A stretch of 64,000 nucleotides of DNA. Source: Pseudoruegeria sp. SHC-113. Its GTDB lineage: Bacteria > Pseudomonadota > Alphaproteobacteria > Rhodobacterales > Rhodobacteraceae. The stretch covers positions 1,240,001-1,304,000 of the forward strand of contig NZ_JAHUBR010000001.1 in the NCBI RefSeq assembly GCF_025376885.1, written 5' to 3'. The notes below the pieces were generated by a model. The model ran no database searches. It was not told the DNA's origin and was given only the letters and a program-made list of their open reading frames with translations. The position numbers and the translations under genes were made by a program. Positions 53,550-63,433 of this stretch are shown here, piece by piece (position 1 is the stretch's first letter; each line of letters opens with the position of its first letter).

Positions 53550-53648
53550 CGCGGCTCTCCATATGCTGTTGGCGGTAAGGTGTAGCGGTTTGGCCTCCGG
53601 GTGCAAGGCGGGCTTTCCGCCCTTCACCTGCGCGCTATCTGGCCGGTG

Positions 53649-55157
53649 ATGGCGACGATCCTCTGGTTCAAACGTGATCTGCGGGTGCAGGACAATGCCG
53701 CGCTGCGGCTGGCGGCGGGGCAGGGGCCGGTGATCCCGCTCTATATCTGCGAGCCCGAATACTGGGCGCTGCCCGACAGCTCGGGGCGGCAATGGTCGTT
53801 CCTGCGCGAATGCCTCCCCGAACTGGCGCGTGATCTCACGGCGCTGGGCGCGCCCCTGCAGATCCGCACCGGCGATGCAGTGGCGGTGCTGGAGGATCTG
53901 CGCCGTTCCCATGGGGTGAGGCGGCTCGTGAGCCATGAGGAAACGGGCAATCTCTGGACATTCCGCCGCGATTTGCGCGTGGGCGAGTGGGCGAAGGCGC
54001 GGGGCGTGGATTGGCAGGAGGTGGCACAGCCGGGCATCGAGCGCCGCTCACCCGGGCGCGATGGCTGGGCGTCCCGGCGCACCGCGCGCTTTCGTGGCCC
54101 CCTTCTGGAGCCTTGTTCGCTAAGCCCGGTGGCCGCCCTCTCCGATCCGCTCACCGCTGGTAACGCGCCACAGGATCTGGCCGCGCCCGATCCCTGCCCG
54201 GCGCGCCAGAGGGGCGGGCGCGCTGAAGGATTGTCATGTTTGGGCGGTTTCCTCTCCGAGCGCGGGCAGCACTACCGCAAGGCAATGTCTTCGCCACTGG
54301 AAGGGGAAGCCGCCTGTTCGCGCCTCTCGCCGCATCTGGCCTTCGGCTCGCTGTCACCGCGCGAGGCGGCCCATGCAGGCGCGGCGCGGCAGGCCGAGGT
54401 GAAAGGCACGCGCACCGGCTGGCGCGGCAGCCTTGCGAGCTTTCAGGCACGGCTCGCGTGGCGCGATCACTTCATGCAGAAGCTCGAAGACGCCCCCCGG
54501 CTGGAACTGGCTTGCCTGCATCCCGCTTACGAGGCCTTGCGCCCGCGCACACCCGATCAGATCCGGCTCAACGCCTTCTTCGCGGGCGAGACCGGCGTGC
54601 CGTTCGTGGACGCCTGCATGCGGATGCTCGCCCACACCGGCTGGCTTAATTTCCGCATGCGGGCGATGGTGATGTCTTTCGCGAGCTACAACCTCTGGCT
54701 CGACTGGCGTGCCACCGCGCCGCTGCTGGCGCAGCGGTTCACCGATTACGAGCCGGGCATTCACCTGAGCCAGTGCCAGATGCAAAGCGGCGTGACGGGG
54801 ATGAACACGGTGCGCATCTACAACCCGGTCAAACAGGGGCAGGAGCAGGATCCGGACGGTATCTTCACCCGCCGCTGGCTGCCCGAACTCTCCGAGGTGC
54901 CGGAGGCCTTCCTGCAAACCCCCTGGGCATGGAGCGGCGCAGGCGCGCTCTCGGGTGCGCGCTACCCGCAGCCGCTCGTGGACCCGATAGAGAGCGCCCG
55001 CGCGGCGCGGGAAGCGGTGTTTGCGGTGCGCAGGCAGGCCGGGTTTCGCGAGGCGGCGGCGAAAGTGGTCAAGGCGCATGCCAGCCGCAAACCGCCCCGC
55101 ACCCGCCGCCGCAAGCCTGCGCGCGGCGATGCCCGCCAGCTGGATCTGGGCCTCTGA
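53649..55157 (+). CDS. phrB: Cryptochrome/photolyase-family flavoprotein
   Basis: The ATG at 53649 gives 502 residues. ILWFKRDLRVQDNAAL starts the photolyase-related N-terminal domain; the C-terminal FAD-binding domain has GETGVPFVDACMRMLAHTGWLNFRMRAMVMSFASYNLWLDWR and HLSQCQMQSGVTGMNTVRIYNPVKQGQEQDPDGIFTRRWLPEL (FAD and DNA-lesion site). The RRSPGRDGWASRR segment in the linker is typical of a photolyase-like subgroup. It probably repairs cyclobutane dimers with blue light, but a cryptochrome photoreceptor role is not excluded. It overlaps a DUF2256 gene. Confidence 0.88.
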   Translation: MATILWFKRDLRVQDNAALRLAAGQGPVIPLYICEPEYWALPDSSGRQWSFLRECLPELARDLTALGAPLQIRTGDAVAVLEDLRRSHGVRRLVSHEETGNLWTFRRDLRVGEWAKARGVDWQEVAQPGIERRSPGRDGWASRRTARFRGPLLEPCSLSPVAALSDPLTAGNAPQDLAAPDPCPARQRGGRAEGLSCLGGFLSERGQHYRKAMSSPLEGEAACSRLSPHLAFGSLSPREAAHAGAARQAEVKGTRTGWRGSLASFQARLAWRDHFMQKLEDAPRLELACLHPAYEALRPRTPDQIRLNAFFAGETGVPFVDACMRMLAHTGWLNFRMRAMVMSFASYNLWLDWRATAPLLAQRFTDYEPGIHLSQCQMQSGVTGMNTVRIYNPVKQGQEQDPDGIFTRRWLPELSEVPEAFLQTPWAWSGAGALSGARYPQPLVDPIESARAAREAVFAVRRQAGFREAAAKVVKAHASRKPPRTRRRKPARGDARQLDLGL

Positions 55158-55324
55158 TGCGGCGCGGTGGGAAGCGGGTGGAGAAGCGCGATTTGCCCAG
55201 CAAAACATGCGCCTGTTGTGGCCGGCCTTTCACATGGCGGCGCAAGTGGGCGAAGGACTGGGAGTCTGTGCGCTATTGTTCGGACAAATGCCGCTCTGCC
55301 CGCCGGGTTTCAAAAACAGATTGA
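55157..55324 (+). CDS. DUF2256 zinc-finger protein, overlapping the photolyase gene
   Basis: A 55-residue protein with CxxC...CxxxC (Cys18/20/21 and Cys41/45: KTCACCGRPFTWRRKWAKDWESVRYCSDKCRSARR), basic, predicted zinc-binding. DUF2256 genes are commonly next to cryptochrome/photolyase genes. The start ATG overlaps the photolyase stop in a TGATG, which fixes the start and makes the two translationally coupled. The function is unknown; binding of RNA, DNA or the photolyase are possibilities. Confidence 0.82.
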   Translation: MRRGGKRVEKRDLPSKTCACCGRPFTWRRKWAKDWESVRYCSDKCRSARRVSKTD

Positions 55325-55340
55325 AGGTGTTTCGCCTGCC

Positions 55341-55370
55341 TTGGTAAAATTGGTAAAGTAAATTTACCAA
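55341..55370. promoter_or_regulatory. Palindromic operator upstream of glcB
   Basis: TTGGTAAA occurs at 55341-55348 and again at 55350-55357, and its complement TTTACCAA at 55363-55370, giving a palindrome with 8-bp arms and a 5-bp spacer plus an extra direct copy. The shape (TTGGT...ACCAA) resembles GntR/FadR-type sites. The site ends 86 bp before the glcB ATG. The regulator is not identified. Confidence 0.6.
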
Positions 55371-55455
55371 AGCTGTTTACTATCGGAAACTTTTTGCGTA
55401 ACAGGAAACTGGCGCGGCGCGCGCAGGTTGACACGCTCACAGGAGGATTGCGGCG

Positions 55456-57582
55456 ATGGAACGGCAGGACAAGCATGGATTGCAGGTGGACAGCCGCCTT
55501 GTGGCCTTCCTCGAAGGCGAGGCGCTGGCAGGTACGGGCGTGAGCGCCGATGCCTTCTGGGCCGGGCTTTCCGATCTTGTGCATGAGCTGGGCCCGAAGA
55601 ACCGCGCTCTGCTGGAAAAACGCGAAGCCATTCAGGCGCAGATCGACGCTTGGCACGTGGCGCGCAAGGGCCAGCCCCATGATGCGGCGGCCTATGAGGC
55701 CTTCCTGAAAGAGATCGGCTACCTGCTGGAGGAAGGCGCGGATTTCGCCATCGAAACCGCCAATGTGGACGACGAGATCGCCGCCATCCCCGGCGCGCAG
55801 CTTGTGGTGCCGATCATGAACGCTCGTTTTGCACTCAACGCCGCCAACGCTCGCTGGGGCAGCCTCTATGATGCGCTCTACGGCACCGACGCGCTGGGCG
55901 ATCTGCCCGCGGGCAAGGGCTATGACGCCGCGCGGGGCGCCCGTGTTGTAGCCTGGGCGAAGGCCTTCCTTGATAAGGCCGTGCCGCTGGCCGCGGGCAG
56001 CCATGCCGATTGCACCGGCTACACAGTGGAAGGCGGCGCGCTGAACCCGCCGCTGGCCGATCCGGCCGCTTTCGTCGGCTATATTGGCGCGCCCGACGCG
56101 CCCGAGGCCGTGGTGCTCAAGCACAACCACCTGCACATCATCATCCGCATCGATCGCAGCCACGCCATCGGCAAAACCGATCCGGCGGGCGTTTCCGACG
56201 TGACGCTGGAAGCCGCGATCTCGACCATCATGGATTGCGAGGATTCCGTTGCCGCCGTGGACGCCGAAGACAAGGCGCTGGCCTATCGCAACTGGCTGGG
56301 CCTGATGAAGGGCGATCTGCAGGAGAGCTTCGAGAAGGGCGGCAAGACCGTCACCCGCGCGATGAACCCGGACATCGCCTACACAACGGCCAGCGGGGAG
56401 TCCGCCACGCTCAAGGGCCGCTCGCTCATGCTGGTGCGCAACGTGGGCCACCTGATGACAAACCCGGCGGTGCTGGATCGCGACGGGCTGGAAGCGGGCG
56501 AGGGGCTGATGGACGCGCTCTTCACCACGCTCATCGCCATGCACGATCTGAAGCGCGACGGTGGCAATTCGGTGAAGGGCTCGGTCTACGTCGTAAAACC
56601 CAAAATGCACGGGCCCGAGGAGGTCGCCTTCGCCGATGAGATCTTCACCCACGTGGAAGCGATCCTCGGCCTGCCCCAATACACCGTGAAGCTCGGCATC
56701 ATGGACGAGGAGCGCCGCACCTCGGTCAACCTCAAGGAATGCATCCGTGCCGCCAAGCATCGCGTGGCCTTCATCAACACCGGCTTCCTCGATCGCACCG
56801 GGGACGAGATCCACACCTCCATGGAGGCTGGCCCCTTCCTGAAGAAGGGCGACATGAAAGCCACGCCGTGGATCGCTTCGTATGAGGATCGCAACGTCGA
56901 TATCGGCCTGCAATGCGGGCTGCAGGGCAAGGCGCAGATCGGCAAGGGCATGTGGGCGATGCCGGACCTGATGGCCGACATGCTCGCCGCCAAAATCGGC
57001 CACCCGAAATCCGGCGCGAACTGCGCCTGGGTGCCTTCACCGACAGCCGCCACGCTGCATGCCACACATTACCATGAGGTCGATGTTTTCGCCTGTCAGG
57101 ACGAGATCAAGGCGCAGGGCCGCCGCGGCACGCTCGCTGATCTGCTGACGATCCCGGTGGCCAAGGGGCAGAACTGGTCTGACGAAGAAATCGCGGCGGA
57201 AGTGGAAAACAACGCGCAAGGCATCCTTGGCTATGTGGTGCGCTGGGTCGATCAGGGGGTGGGCTGCTCCAAGGTGCCCGACATCAACAACGTCGGCCTG
57301 ATGGAAGACCGCGCGACCTGCCGGATCTCCTCGCAGGCGCTGGCCAACTGGCTTCACCACGGGGTGGTGAGCGAGGATCAGGTGATGGCGGCGATGCGGA
57401 AGATGGCTGCCGTGGTGGATGGCCAGAACGCAGGCGATCCAGCCTATGCGCCGATGGCGCCGGGCTTTGACGGCATCGCCTTCGCGGCGGCTTGTGATCT
57501 GGTCTTCAAAGGCCGTGAGCAGCCCTCCGGCTACACCGAGCCAGTGCTCCATGCCCGCCGGCTGGAACTGAAAGCCTCCTGA
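55456..57582 (+). CDS. glcB: Malate synthase G
   Basis: A 708-residue monomeric malate synthase. [51 protein letters not shown] (cited as [20 protein letters not shown]), the catalytic/metal-ligand region [25 protein letters not shown] and [12 protein letters not shown] are typical of GlcB. It condenses glyoxylate with acetyl-CoA to malate in the glyoxylate or glycolate routes. Strong RBS AGGAGG. The downstream gene is a GlcG-type protein after an intrinsic terminator. Confidence 0.95.
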   Translation: MERQDKHGLQVDSRLVAFLEGEALAGTGVSADAFWAGLSDLVHELGPKNRALLEKREAIQAQIDAWHVARKGQPHDAAAYEAFLKEIGYLLEEGADFAIETANVDDEIAAIPGAQLVVPIMNARFALNAANARWGSLYDALYGTDALGDLPAGKGYDAARGARVVAWAKAFLDKAVPLAAGSHADCTGYTVEGGALNPPLADPAAFVGYIGAPDAPEAVVLKHNHLHIIIRIDRSHAIGKTDPAGVSDVTLEAAISTIMDCEDSVAAVDAEDKALAYRNWLGLMKGDLQESFEKGGKTVTRAMNPDIAYTTASGESATLKGRSLMLVRNVGHLMTNPAVLDRDGLEAGEGLMDALFTTLIAMHDLKRDGGNSVKGSVYVVKPKMHGPEEVAFADEIFTHVEAILGLPQYTVKLGIMDEERRTSVNLKECIRAAKHRVAFINTGFLDRTGDEIHTSMEAGPFLKKGDMKATPWIASYEDRNVDIGLQCGLQGKAQIGKGMWAMPDLMADMLAAKIGHPKSGANCAWVPSPTAATLHATHYHEVDVFACQDEIKAQGRRGTLADLLTIPVAKGQNWSDEEIAAEVENNAQGILGYVVRWVDQGVGCSKVPDINNVGLMEDRATCRISSQALANWLHHGVVSEDQVMAAMRKMAAVVDGQNAGDPAYAPMAPGFDGIAFAAACDLVFKGREQPSGYTEPVLHARRLELKAS

Positions 57583-57593
57583 TATTTCACATG

Positions 57594-57621
57594 CGCCCGG
57601 CCTCCCTTGGCCGGGCGTTTT
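57594..57621 (+). terminator. Intrinsic terminator between glcB and glcG
   Basis: CGCCCGGCC (57594-57602), loop TCCCTT, GGCCGGGCG (57609-57617), then TTTTCTTTC. Perfect 9-bp stem with T-run; it may reduce read-through into glcG. Confidence 0.85.
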
Positions 57622-57647
57622 CTTTCAAGCAAGGGACGAGGAACAAC

Positions 57648-58076
57648 ATGGCAGAGATCACCCTGCGCAAGGCGCGCGCCATCATTCGCGGCATTCTGGC
57701 CAAGGGCCGGGAGATGGAGCTCAAACCGCTCTCCGTCGTGGTGCTCGATACGGGCGGCCACGTGAAAGCCTTCGAGCGCGAAGACGGGGCCGCGCCGGGC
57801 CGTTTCGCCATCGCGCAAGGCAAGGCCTATGGCTCGGTCATGCTGGGCATGGCCGGCAAGGCGCAGATGGCGCGGGCCGAACAGCAGGCCTATTTCATGG
57901 CCGCCGTGAACGGGGCCTACGGCGGGCAGGTCATCCCGGTGCCGGGCGGCGTTCTAGTGAAGGACAAGCGTGGCAACGTGATGGGGGCGGTGGGCGTCAC
58001 CGGCGACACCTCCGACAATGACGCCGAAGCCGCGCTTGCCGGAATCACCGGGGCGGGGCTGGACGCCGAAATCTGA
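57648..58076 (+). CDS. glcG: GlcG/HbpS-family protein (DUF336)
   Basis: The ATG at 57648 gives 142 residues (MAEITLRKARAIIRGILAKGREMELKPLSVVVLD). AFEREDGAAPGRFAIAQGKAYGSVMLG and VPVPGGVLVKDKRGNVMGAVGVTGDTSDNDAEAALAG are hallmark HbpS/GlcG motifs. The family includes haem-binding HbpS and the GlcG of the glycolate operon, whose role is not settled. Its position after glcB fits the glc operon context. Confidence 0.85.
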   Translation: MAEITLRKARAIIRGILAKGREMELKPLSVVVLDTGGHVKAFEREDGAAPGRFAIAQGKAYGSVMLGMAGKAQMARAEQQAYFMAAVNGAYGGQVIPVPGGVLVKDKRGNVMGAVGVTGDTSDNDAEAALAGITGAGLDAEI

Positions 58077-58220
58077 CAAAAACGATCACTTGATCGCTGG
58101 CGCGCGGGAAACCCTGCGCGCCCTTTGCGCATTTGCGCGCAGACCCCGTGGGTTTGAGTGCTTTTCGCCGGGCGGCGTGCCGATTATACTGCGGCAAACC
58201 AAAGGCATTCAGAGGCATTC

Positions 58221-58997
58221 ATGGCACGGCCTATCGTCGGCATTATCGGCAACAGCTATCTCATCAACGATCAATACCCGGCCCATGCGGGCGGGACGAT
58301 GAACTCCGAGGCGGTGGCGTCTGTTTCGGGGTGCATGCCGATGCTTATCCCTGCCGATCCGCGCTTTGTCTCGGTGCCGGAACTGCTGGAGATGTGCGAC
58401 GGCTTCCTGCTCACCGGCGGGCGGCCCAACGTGCACCCCGATGAATATGGCGAGCCTGAAACCGAGGCCCACGGCGAGTTTGATCGCGCCCGCGATGCGA
58501 TCACCCTGCCGCTGGTGCGCGCCTGCGTGGAGCGCGGGCAGCCCTTCCTTGGCATCTGCCGGGGCTTTCAGGAGGTCAACGTGGCCATGGGTGGCTCGCT
58601 CCACCCCGAGATCCGCGAGATCCCAGGCCGGATGAACCACCGCATGCCGCCCGATGGCACGCTGGAAGAGAAGTTCGAGCTGCGCCACATCGTGAGCCTG
58701 ACGCCGGAGGGCCCTTTCGCCCGGCTGTTCGGCGCGGCAGAGGTGCTCACCAACACGCTGCACGGGCAGGGCATCCAGCGCCCCGGCGCGCGCGTGGTGA
58801 TCGACGGCCATGCGCCGGATGGCACGCCCGAAGCGATCTACATCAAGGATGCGCCCGGTTTCACCATGAGCGTGCAGTGGCACCCGGAATGGAACGCCGC
58901 GATGGACCCTGTTTCGCGTCCGCTCTTCACCGCCTTCGGGGCCGCCGTGAAAGACTGGGCGGCGGGGCTTCGACCGAAAGCCCTGAGAAGCGCCTGA
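58221..58997 (+). CDS. Class I glutamine-amidotransferase-like hydrolase (PuuD/gamma-Glu-GABA hydrolase type)
   Basis: The ATG at 58221 gives 258 residues. PFLGICRGFQEVNVAMGGSLHPEIREIP has the catalytic Cys113 in a GICRGFQ context and MSVQWHPEWNAA provides the catalytic His/Glu, the signature of PuuD-type gamma-glutamyl-gamma-aminobutyrate hydrolases (peptidase C26). It probably cleaves a gamma-glutamylated amine, as in putrescine breakdown, but no other puu genes are in view. Separated from glcG by 144 bp that I found featureless. Confidence 0.85.
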   Translation: MARPIVGIIGNSYLINDQYPAHAGGTMNSEAVASVSGCMPMLIPADPRFVSVPELLEMCDGFLLTGGRPNVHPDEYGEPETEAHGEFDRARDAITLPLVRACVERGQPFLGICRGFQEVNVAMGGSLHPEIREIPGRMNHRMPPDGTLEEKFELRHIVSLTPEGPFARLFGAAEVLTNTLHGQGIQRPGARVVIDGHAPDGTPEAIYIKDAPGFTMSVQWHPEWNAAMDPVSRPLFTAFGAAVKDWAAGLRPKALRSA

Positions 58998-59150
58998 GAA
59001 ATACCTGAGGCCATTGGGTTTTTCCCGAGTACTGTGGTGAATTGACGCTAGGTCAGCATTATTCACCTTTCCTTTCCCGAATCTGGTATGTTAGTTTCGA
59101 GAGGCTCCATGCGTGGGGCCGTTTGCGTGCGCGCGAAAAGGAAACGGGAA

Positions 59151-59606
59151 ATGCCCCTACTGAAATGGCTGGATGTGCCGCCGCTCTGGCTGGCGGCGTT
59201 CCTGTTTCTGGCGTGGCGGCTTTCCTTCCTGATGCCGGGCCTTGGCTTTCCGGGGCCGGTCTTCGATCTGCTCGCCGGTTTCCTCGTTGGTGGAGGCCTG
59301 CTCTTGATGGTGCTCGCCGTGCAGCAGATGCGCCGCCACAAAACCACAGTGAACCCCCATGGCGACAGCGAAGCCCTCGTGCAGACGGGGGTGTTCAAAC
59401 GCAGCCGCAATCCGATCTATCTGGGCGACACACTTCTGCTCGCGGGCCTGATCCTGTGGTGGGACGCCGTGCTCGCGCTGCCGCTGGTGCCGGTCTTCCT
59501 CTGGGTGATCGAGCGCCGCTTCGTGCTGCCGGAAGAAGACAGGCTGCGCCGCAAGTTTCGCAAGCAATACGCGGCCTATTGCAACAAGGTGCGCCGATGG
59601 GTGTAA
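59151..59606 (+). CDS. Isoprenylcysteine carboxyl methyltransferase-like (PEMT/ICMT) membrane protein
   Basis: The ATG at 59151 (RBS AAAGGA) gives 151 residues, preferred over an upstream start at 59088 whose leader is basic and non-hydrophobic. Four hydrophobic helices and TGVFKRSRNPIYLGDTLLLAG (the RNPIYLG motif) plus EERFVL-like EDRLRRKFRKQYAAYCNKVRRW at the C-terminus match this family of integral-membrane methyltransferases. Substrate unknown; lipid or thiol methylation is typical. Single gene before pntA. Confidence 0.8.
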   Translation: MPLLKWLDVPPLWLAAFLFLAWRLSFLMPGLGFPGPVFDLLAGFLVGGGLLLMVLAVQQMRRHKTTVNPHGDSEALVQTGVFKRSRNPIYLGDTLLLAGLILWWDAVLALPLVPVFLWVIERRFVLPEEDRLRRKFRKQYAAYCNKVRRWV

Positions 59607-59735
59607 AGTGTCGCTGCGTCGCAGAAATTCGCACATCGCTTGCGGTTGAGAAATTTTATTGCGTGAGCTAACAAGCTTGCGTCTGATTGTGTCCCGGCCA
59701 CATGGGGCACTTCGGGAGAGAGAGGGAAGAAAACA

Positions 59736-61313
59736 GTGAAAATCGGTGTTCCGAGAGAGGTCTTTCCGGGGGAAACGCGCGTCGCGTTGACGCCGGACAG
59801 CGCCAAGCAGTTGCAGAAACTGGGCTATGAATGCTTGATCGAATCCGGGGCCGGTCTGGCTTCGGGCTTTGCCGACGCCACCTATGAGGCGGCGGACGTC
59901 AAGGTCGTGGCCGATGCCGCCACGCTTTGGAAAGAGGCCGACATCGTCGCCAAGGTGCGCCAGCCCGACGCGACGGAGCTTGGCTACCTGACCAAGGGCA
60001 AGACGCTGATCAGCTTCTTCAACCCGGCGGGCAACGAAGAGGGCATGGAGAAAGCCAAGGCCGCAGGGGCCAATGTGATCGCCATGGAAATGGTGCCGCG
60101 TATCTCCCGCGCCCAGAAGATGGACGCGCTCTCCTCGATGGCCAACATCGCGGGCTACCGCGCCGTGATCGAAGCCGGCAACAACTTCGGCCGCTTCTTC
60201 ACCGGCCAGATCACCGCTGCGGGCAAGGTGCCCCCGGCGAAGGTTCTGGTCGTGGGCGCTGGCGTGGCCGGCCTTGCCGCCATCGGCACCTCCACCTCGC
60301 TTGGCGCGATCACCTACGCCTTTGACGTGCGGCCCGAAGTGGCCGAGCAGGTCGAATCCATGGGGGCCGAGTTCGTTTACCTCGATTTCGAGGAAGAGCA
60401 GCAGGATGGCGCGGCCACCGGCGGCTATGCCTCTGTCTCCTCGCCGGAATTCCGCGAAGCCCAGCTGGCGAAATTCCGCGAGCTGGCCCCTGAGGTCGAC
60501 ATCGTCATCACTACCGCGCTGATCCCCAATCGCGATGCGCCGATCCTCTGGACGAAGGACATGGTCGCCGCCATGAAACCGGGCTCCGTGATCGTCGATC
60601 TGGCGGCAGAGCGCGGCGGCAACGTCGAAGGCACGGTGAAGGACGAGAAAGTGGTGACCGAAAACGGCGTCACCATCATCGGCTACACCGATTTCCCCGC
60701 CCGCATGGGCGCGCAGGCCTCCACGCTCTACGCCACCAACATCCGCCACATGATGACGGACCTGACGCCCGAGAAGGACGGCACGGTCAATCACAACATG
60801 GAAGATGACGTGATCCGTGGCGCGACTGTGACTTATGACGGCGAGATCACCTTCCCGCCGCCGCCGCCGAAAATCGCGGCCATCGCGGCCAAGAGCAAGG
60901 AAAAGCCCAAGGAACTGACGCCCGAAGAAAAACGGGCGCAGGAAGCAGCCGCCTTCAAGGCGCAAACAAAACAGCAGATCACCTTGCTGGGTGTCGGCGC
61001 GGCTCTGGTGCTGGGTGTGGGGCTGATCCCCGACATGCCAGCGAGCTTCATGCAGCACTTCATCGTCTTCGTGCTGTCGGTCTTCATCGGCTTCCAGGTG
61101 ATCTGGAACGTGGCCCATTCGCTGCACACGCCGCTGATGGCCGTCACCAACGCGATCTCCTCGATCATCATCCTCGGCGCTCTGACCCAGATCGGATCGG
61201 GCGGCTTCCTCGTGACGCTGCTGGCCGCCGCCTCGGTCTTCATGGCCGGGATCAACATCTTCGGTGGCTTCATGGTCACCCGGCGCATGCTCGCCATGTT
61301 CCAGAAATCGTAA
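59736..61313 (+). CDS. pntA: NAD(P) transhydrogenase subunit alpha
   Basis: A 525-residue protein: [26 protein letters not shown] (alanine-dehydrogenase-like N-terminal domain), [41 protein letters not shown] (NAD-binding, cited as [19 protein letters not shown]), a linker, and four hydrophobic helices from about residue 415. It couples proton entry to hydride transfer between NADH and NADP+. The start is a GTG at 59736. Sixteen bases separate it from pntB. It matches the two-subunit E. coli-type PntA, with fused domain I and the first TM set. Confidence 0.95.
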   Translation: MKIGVPREVFPGETRVALTPDSAKQLQKLGYECLIESGAGLASGFADATYEAADVKVVADAATLWKEADIVAKVRQPDATELGYLTKGKTLISFFNPAGNEEGMEKAKAAGANVIAMEMVPRISRAQKMDALSSMANIAGYRAVIEAGNNFGRFFTGQITAAGKVPPAKVLVVGAGVAGLAAIGTSTSLGAITYAFDVRPEVAEQVESMGAEFVYLDFEEEQQDGAATGGYASVSSPEFREAQLAKFRELAPEVDIVITTALIPNRDAPILWTKDMVAAMKPGSVIVDLAAERGGNVEGTVKDEKVVTENGVTIIGYTDFPARMGAQASTLYATNIRHMMTDLTPEKDGTVNHNMEDDVIRGATVTYDGEITFPPPPPKIAAIAAKSKEKPKELTPEEKRAQEAAAFKAQTKQQITLLGVGAALVLGVGLIPDMPASFMQHFIVFVLSVFIGFQVIWNVAHSLHTPLMAVTNAISSIIILGALTQIGSGGFLVTLLAAASVFMAGINIFGGFMVTRRMLAMFQKS

Positions 61314-61328
61314 AGAGGGGCAGGGACA

Positions 61329-62762
61329 ATGGAAAACGCATTTACCATCGCGGCCTATGTCGTCGCAGCGGTCCTGTTCATCCTGTCGCTGGGCGGGCTT
61401 TCGGGGCAGGAGAGCGCGAAACGCGCTGTCTGGTATGGCATCGTGGGGATGGCGCTGGCCGTCTTCGCAACGCTTGTGGGCCCGGGCGCCGGGCTCTGGT
61501 GGCTGTCGATCGTGCTGATCGCCATCGGTGGCGTGATCGGCATGCAGCTGGCGCAGCGCGTGCAGATGACGCAGATGCCGGAGCTCGTGGCGGCGATGCA
61601 CTCGCTCGTCGGCCTCGCGGCTGTCTTCGTGGGCTTCAACGCCGAGATGACGATCAATCTCGTGGACGCGGCCAAGGCCGCCGGCGAAACGGTTGAGGGC
61701 ACCTTCGCGCTTCTGGTGGCCAAGAAAGAGCCGATCGAGATCGCCATTCTGAAGGTGGAAGCCTCGCTCGGGATCTGGATCGGCGCGGTGACCTTCACCG
61801 GCTCCGTGATCGCCTATGGCAAACTGGCCGGCAAGGTGAACAGCGCGGCCACCAAACTGCCGGGCGGCCACCTGCTGAACGCTGGCGCGGCCGCACTCTC
61901 GGTGCTCTGCCTGATCTGGTACCTCAACACTGGCGGTATCTTCCCGCTGCTGATCCTCACCATCGCGGCGCTGTTCATCGGCTACCATCTGATCATGGGT
62001 ATCGGTGGCGCGGATATGCCCGTGGTTGTCTCGATGCTGAACAGCTACTCGGGCTGGGCGGCAGCGGCCATCGGCTTCTCTCTGGGCAACGATCTGCTGA
62101 TCGTCGTGGGCGCGTTGGTGGGCTCCTCGGGCGCGATCCTGAGCTACATCATGTGCAAGGCGATGAACCGCTCGTTCGTCTCGGTGATCCTTGGCGGCTT
62201 TGGCGGGGCTTCTGGCCCGGCGATGGAAGTCGAGGGCGAGCAGATCGCGATCGATGCCGACGGCGTGGCCACCGCGCTTGAGGAAGCCGACAGCGTGATC
62301 ATCATCCCGGGCTACGGTATGGCGGTGGCGCAGGCGCAGCAGAACGTGGCCGAACTGACCCGCCGCCTGCGGGCCAAGGGCAAAAACGTCCGCTTCGCGA
62401 TCCACCCCGTGGCGGGCCGTCTGCCGGGACACATGAACGTGCTGCTGGCAGAAGCCAAGGTGCCCTATGACATCGTGCTGGAGATGGACGAGATCAACGA
62501 GGACTTCCCGGAAACGGACATCGCCATCGTGATCGGCTCCAACGACATCGTGAACCCGGCCGCGCAGGAGGATCCGAACTCCCCCATCGCCGGGATGCCG
62601 GTGCTGGAATGCTGGAAAGCCAAGCAGGTCTTCGTCTCCAAGCGGGGGCAGGGCACGGGCTACTCTGGCATCGAGAACCCGCTGTTCTACAAAGAGAACA
62701 CGCGTATGTTCTACGGCGACGCGAAACAGTCGCTCGACCAGCTTCTGACGCTGATCCAGTAA
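61329..62762 (+). CDS. pntB: NAD(P) transhydrogenase subunit beta
   Basis: A 477-residue protein with eight or nine TM helices (1-260) then the NADP-binding domain III (about 290-477) with [54 protein letters not shown] (shown as [13 protein letters not shown] and [19 protein letters not shown]) and [14 protein letters not shown]. Forms the proton-translocating transhydrogenase with PntA, supplying NADPH. A strong hairpin follows. Confidence 0.96.
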   Translation: MENAFTIAAYVVAAVLFILSLGGLSGQESAKRAVWYGIVGMALAVFATLVGPGAGLWWLSIVLIAIGGVIGMQLAQRVQMTQMPELVAAMHSLVGLAAVFVGFNAEMTINLVDAAKAAGETVEGTFALLVAKKEPIEIAILKVEASLGIWIGAVTFTGSVIAYGKLAGKVNSAATKLPGGHLLNAGAAALSVLCLIWYLNTGGIFPLLILTIAALFIGYHLIMGIGGADMPVVVSMLNSYSGWAAAAIGFSLGNDLLIVVGALVGSSGAILSYIMCKAMNRSFVSVILGGFGGASGPAMEVEGEQIAIDADGVATALEEADSVIIIPGYGMAVAQAQQNVAELTRRLRAKGKNVRFAIHPVAGRLPGHMNVLLAEAKVPYDIVLEMDEINEDFPETDIAIVIGSNDIVNPAAQEDPNSPIAGMPVLECWKAKQVFVSKRGQGTGYSGIENPLFYKENTRMFYGDAKQSLDQLLTLIQ

Positions 62763-62785
62763 ATACGGCAGGTCTTGCCAAACGC

Positions 62786-62811
62786 GAAAGGGCGCCTTCG
62801 GGCGCCCTTTC
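62786..62811 (+). terminator. pntAB terminator
   Basis: GAAAGGGCGCC-TTC-GGGCGCCCTTTC is a perfect 11-bp stem (62786-62811) followed by TTGTT. Confidence 0.85.
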
Positions 62812-62824
62812 TTGTTGGCGGGAG

Positions 62825-62890
62825 AGGGGGGTTCTGCCCCCCGTCCCTTGCGGGACTCCCCCCGAGGTATTTCAGGCGAGAGGAAGGGGG
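62825..62890 (+). repeat. Dispersed intergenic element, copy 8
   Basis: GGGGGGTTCTGCCCCCC, GTCCCTTGCGGGAC stem, TCCCCCCGAGGTATTTCAGG and GAGAGGAAGGGGG. Plus-oriented, between the convergent pntB and GNAT genes; its tail overlaps the GNAT 3' end. Confidence 0.8.
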
Positions 62891-63396
62891 CGGAGGCGGC
62901 ACGCCATCGCGATGGCGGGGAAAGAGATGCCAGGGGCGAGGGGGACGGAGATGTCGCCAAGCGGGGTGAAGCCGCAGGCCGCGTAAAAGGGCTGGGCGGT
63001 GCGGGTGCTCTGGCAAGCAAGACTTGTGAGGCCTGTGGCGCGTGCATCGGCGAAGCTGCGCTGCATCAGGGCGCGGGCGATGCCGCGGCGCAGGTGGTTC
63101 GGGTCGGTCACCACGTGGCGGATGTGGCCAAGGCCACCGGTTGTCTTCGCACCGCCCGGAGCCTGAGGCGTGAAACCGCCGGCACCGAGAATCGCTCCAT
63201 CCGGCGTTTCGGCGACGTAGTAGGTGCCGCAGGCCAGCAGTTCGGGGCGTGCGCGGGAGATCAGCGGGAGCGCAGTGACGAGCACGCTGGGAGGATAATC
63301 CGCCTTGAGCAGTGTAGGGTAGCTGTGGGCCAGCAAAGCGTCGACCTGAGCAAGGTCCGACGGCCTGGCGGGGCGGATGTGAAAGGGACTGTCCAT
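62872..63396 (-). CDS. GNAT-family N-acetyltransferase
   Basis: A 174-residue protein with a GNAT fold: LGHIRHVVTDPNHLRRGIARALMQRSFADA (motif A, acetyl-CoA-binding RRGIA), YYVAETPDGAILGAGGFTP before it, and TAQPFYAACGFTPLG (motif B). It transfers an acetyl group to an unknown acceptor amine. Its 3' end overlaps a copy of the dispersed element. Divergent partner lies outside view; the OmpA-like gene is next upstream on the same strand. Confidence 0.85.
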   Translation of the reverse strand: MDSPFHIRPARPSDLAQVDALLAHSYPTLLKADYPPSVLVTALPLISRARPELLACGTYYVAETPDGAILGAGGFTPQAPGGAKTTGGLGHIRHVVTDPNHLRRGIARALMQRSFADARATGLTSLACQSTRTAQPFYAACGFTPLGDISVPLAPGISFPAIAMACRLRPLPLA

Positions 63397-63433
63397 GGGA
63401 CACAGGTAAGCGCTTTCTGCGCCGTTCCAATCC

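Noticed and set aside
55429-55434. TTGACA just before glcB as a -35 element
   Set aside because: It is only about 20 bp before the ATG and overlaps the ribosome-binding region, so it cannot serve the glcB transcript.
59157-63047. A minus-strand open frame of 1296 codons running opposite pntA and pntB
   Set aside because: It is antisense to two clearly real genes, full of His/Arg/Gln low-complexity sequence and has no recognisable domain; long antisense frames are expected in GC-rich coding DNA.
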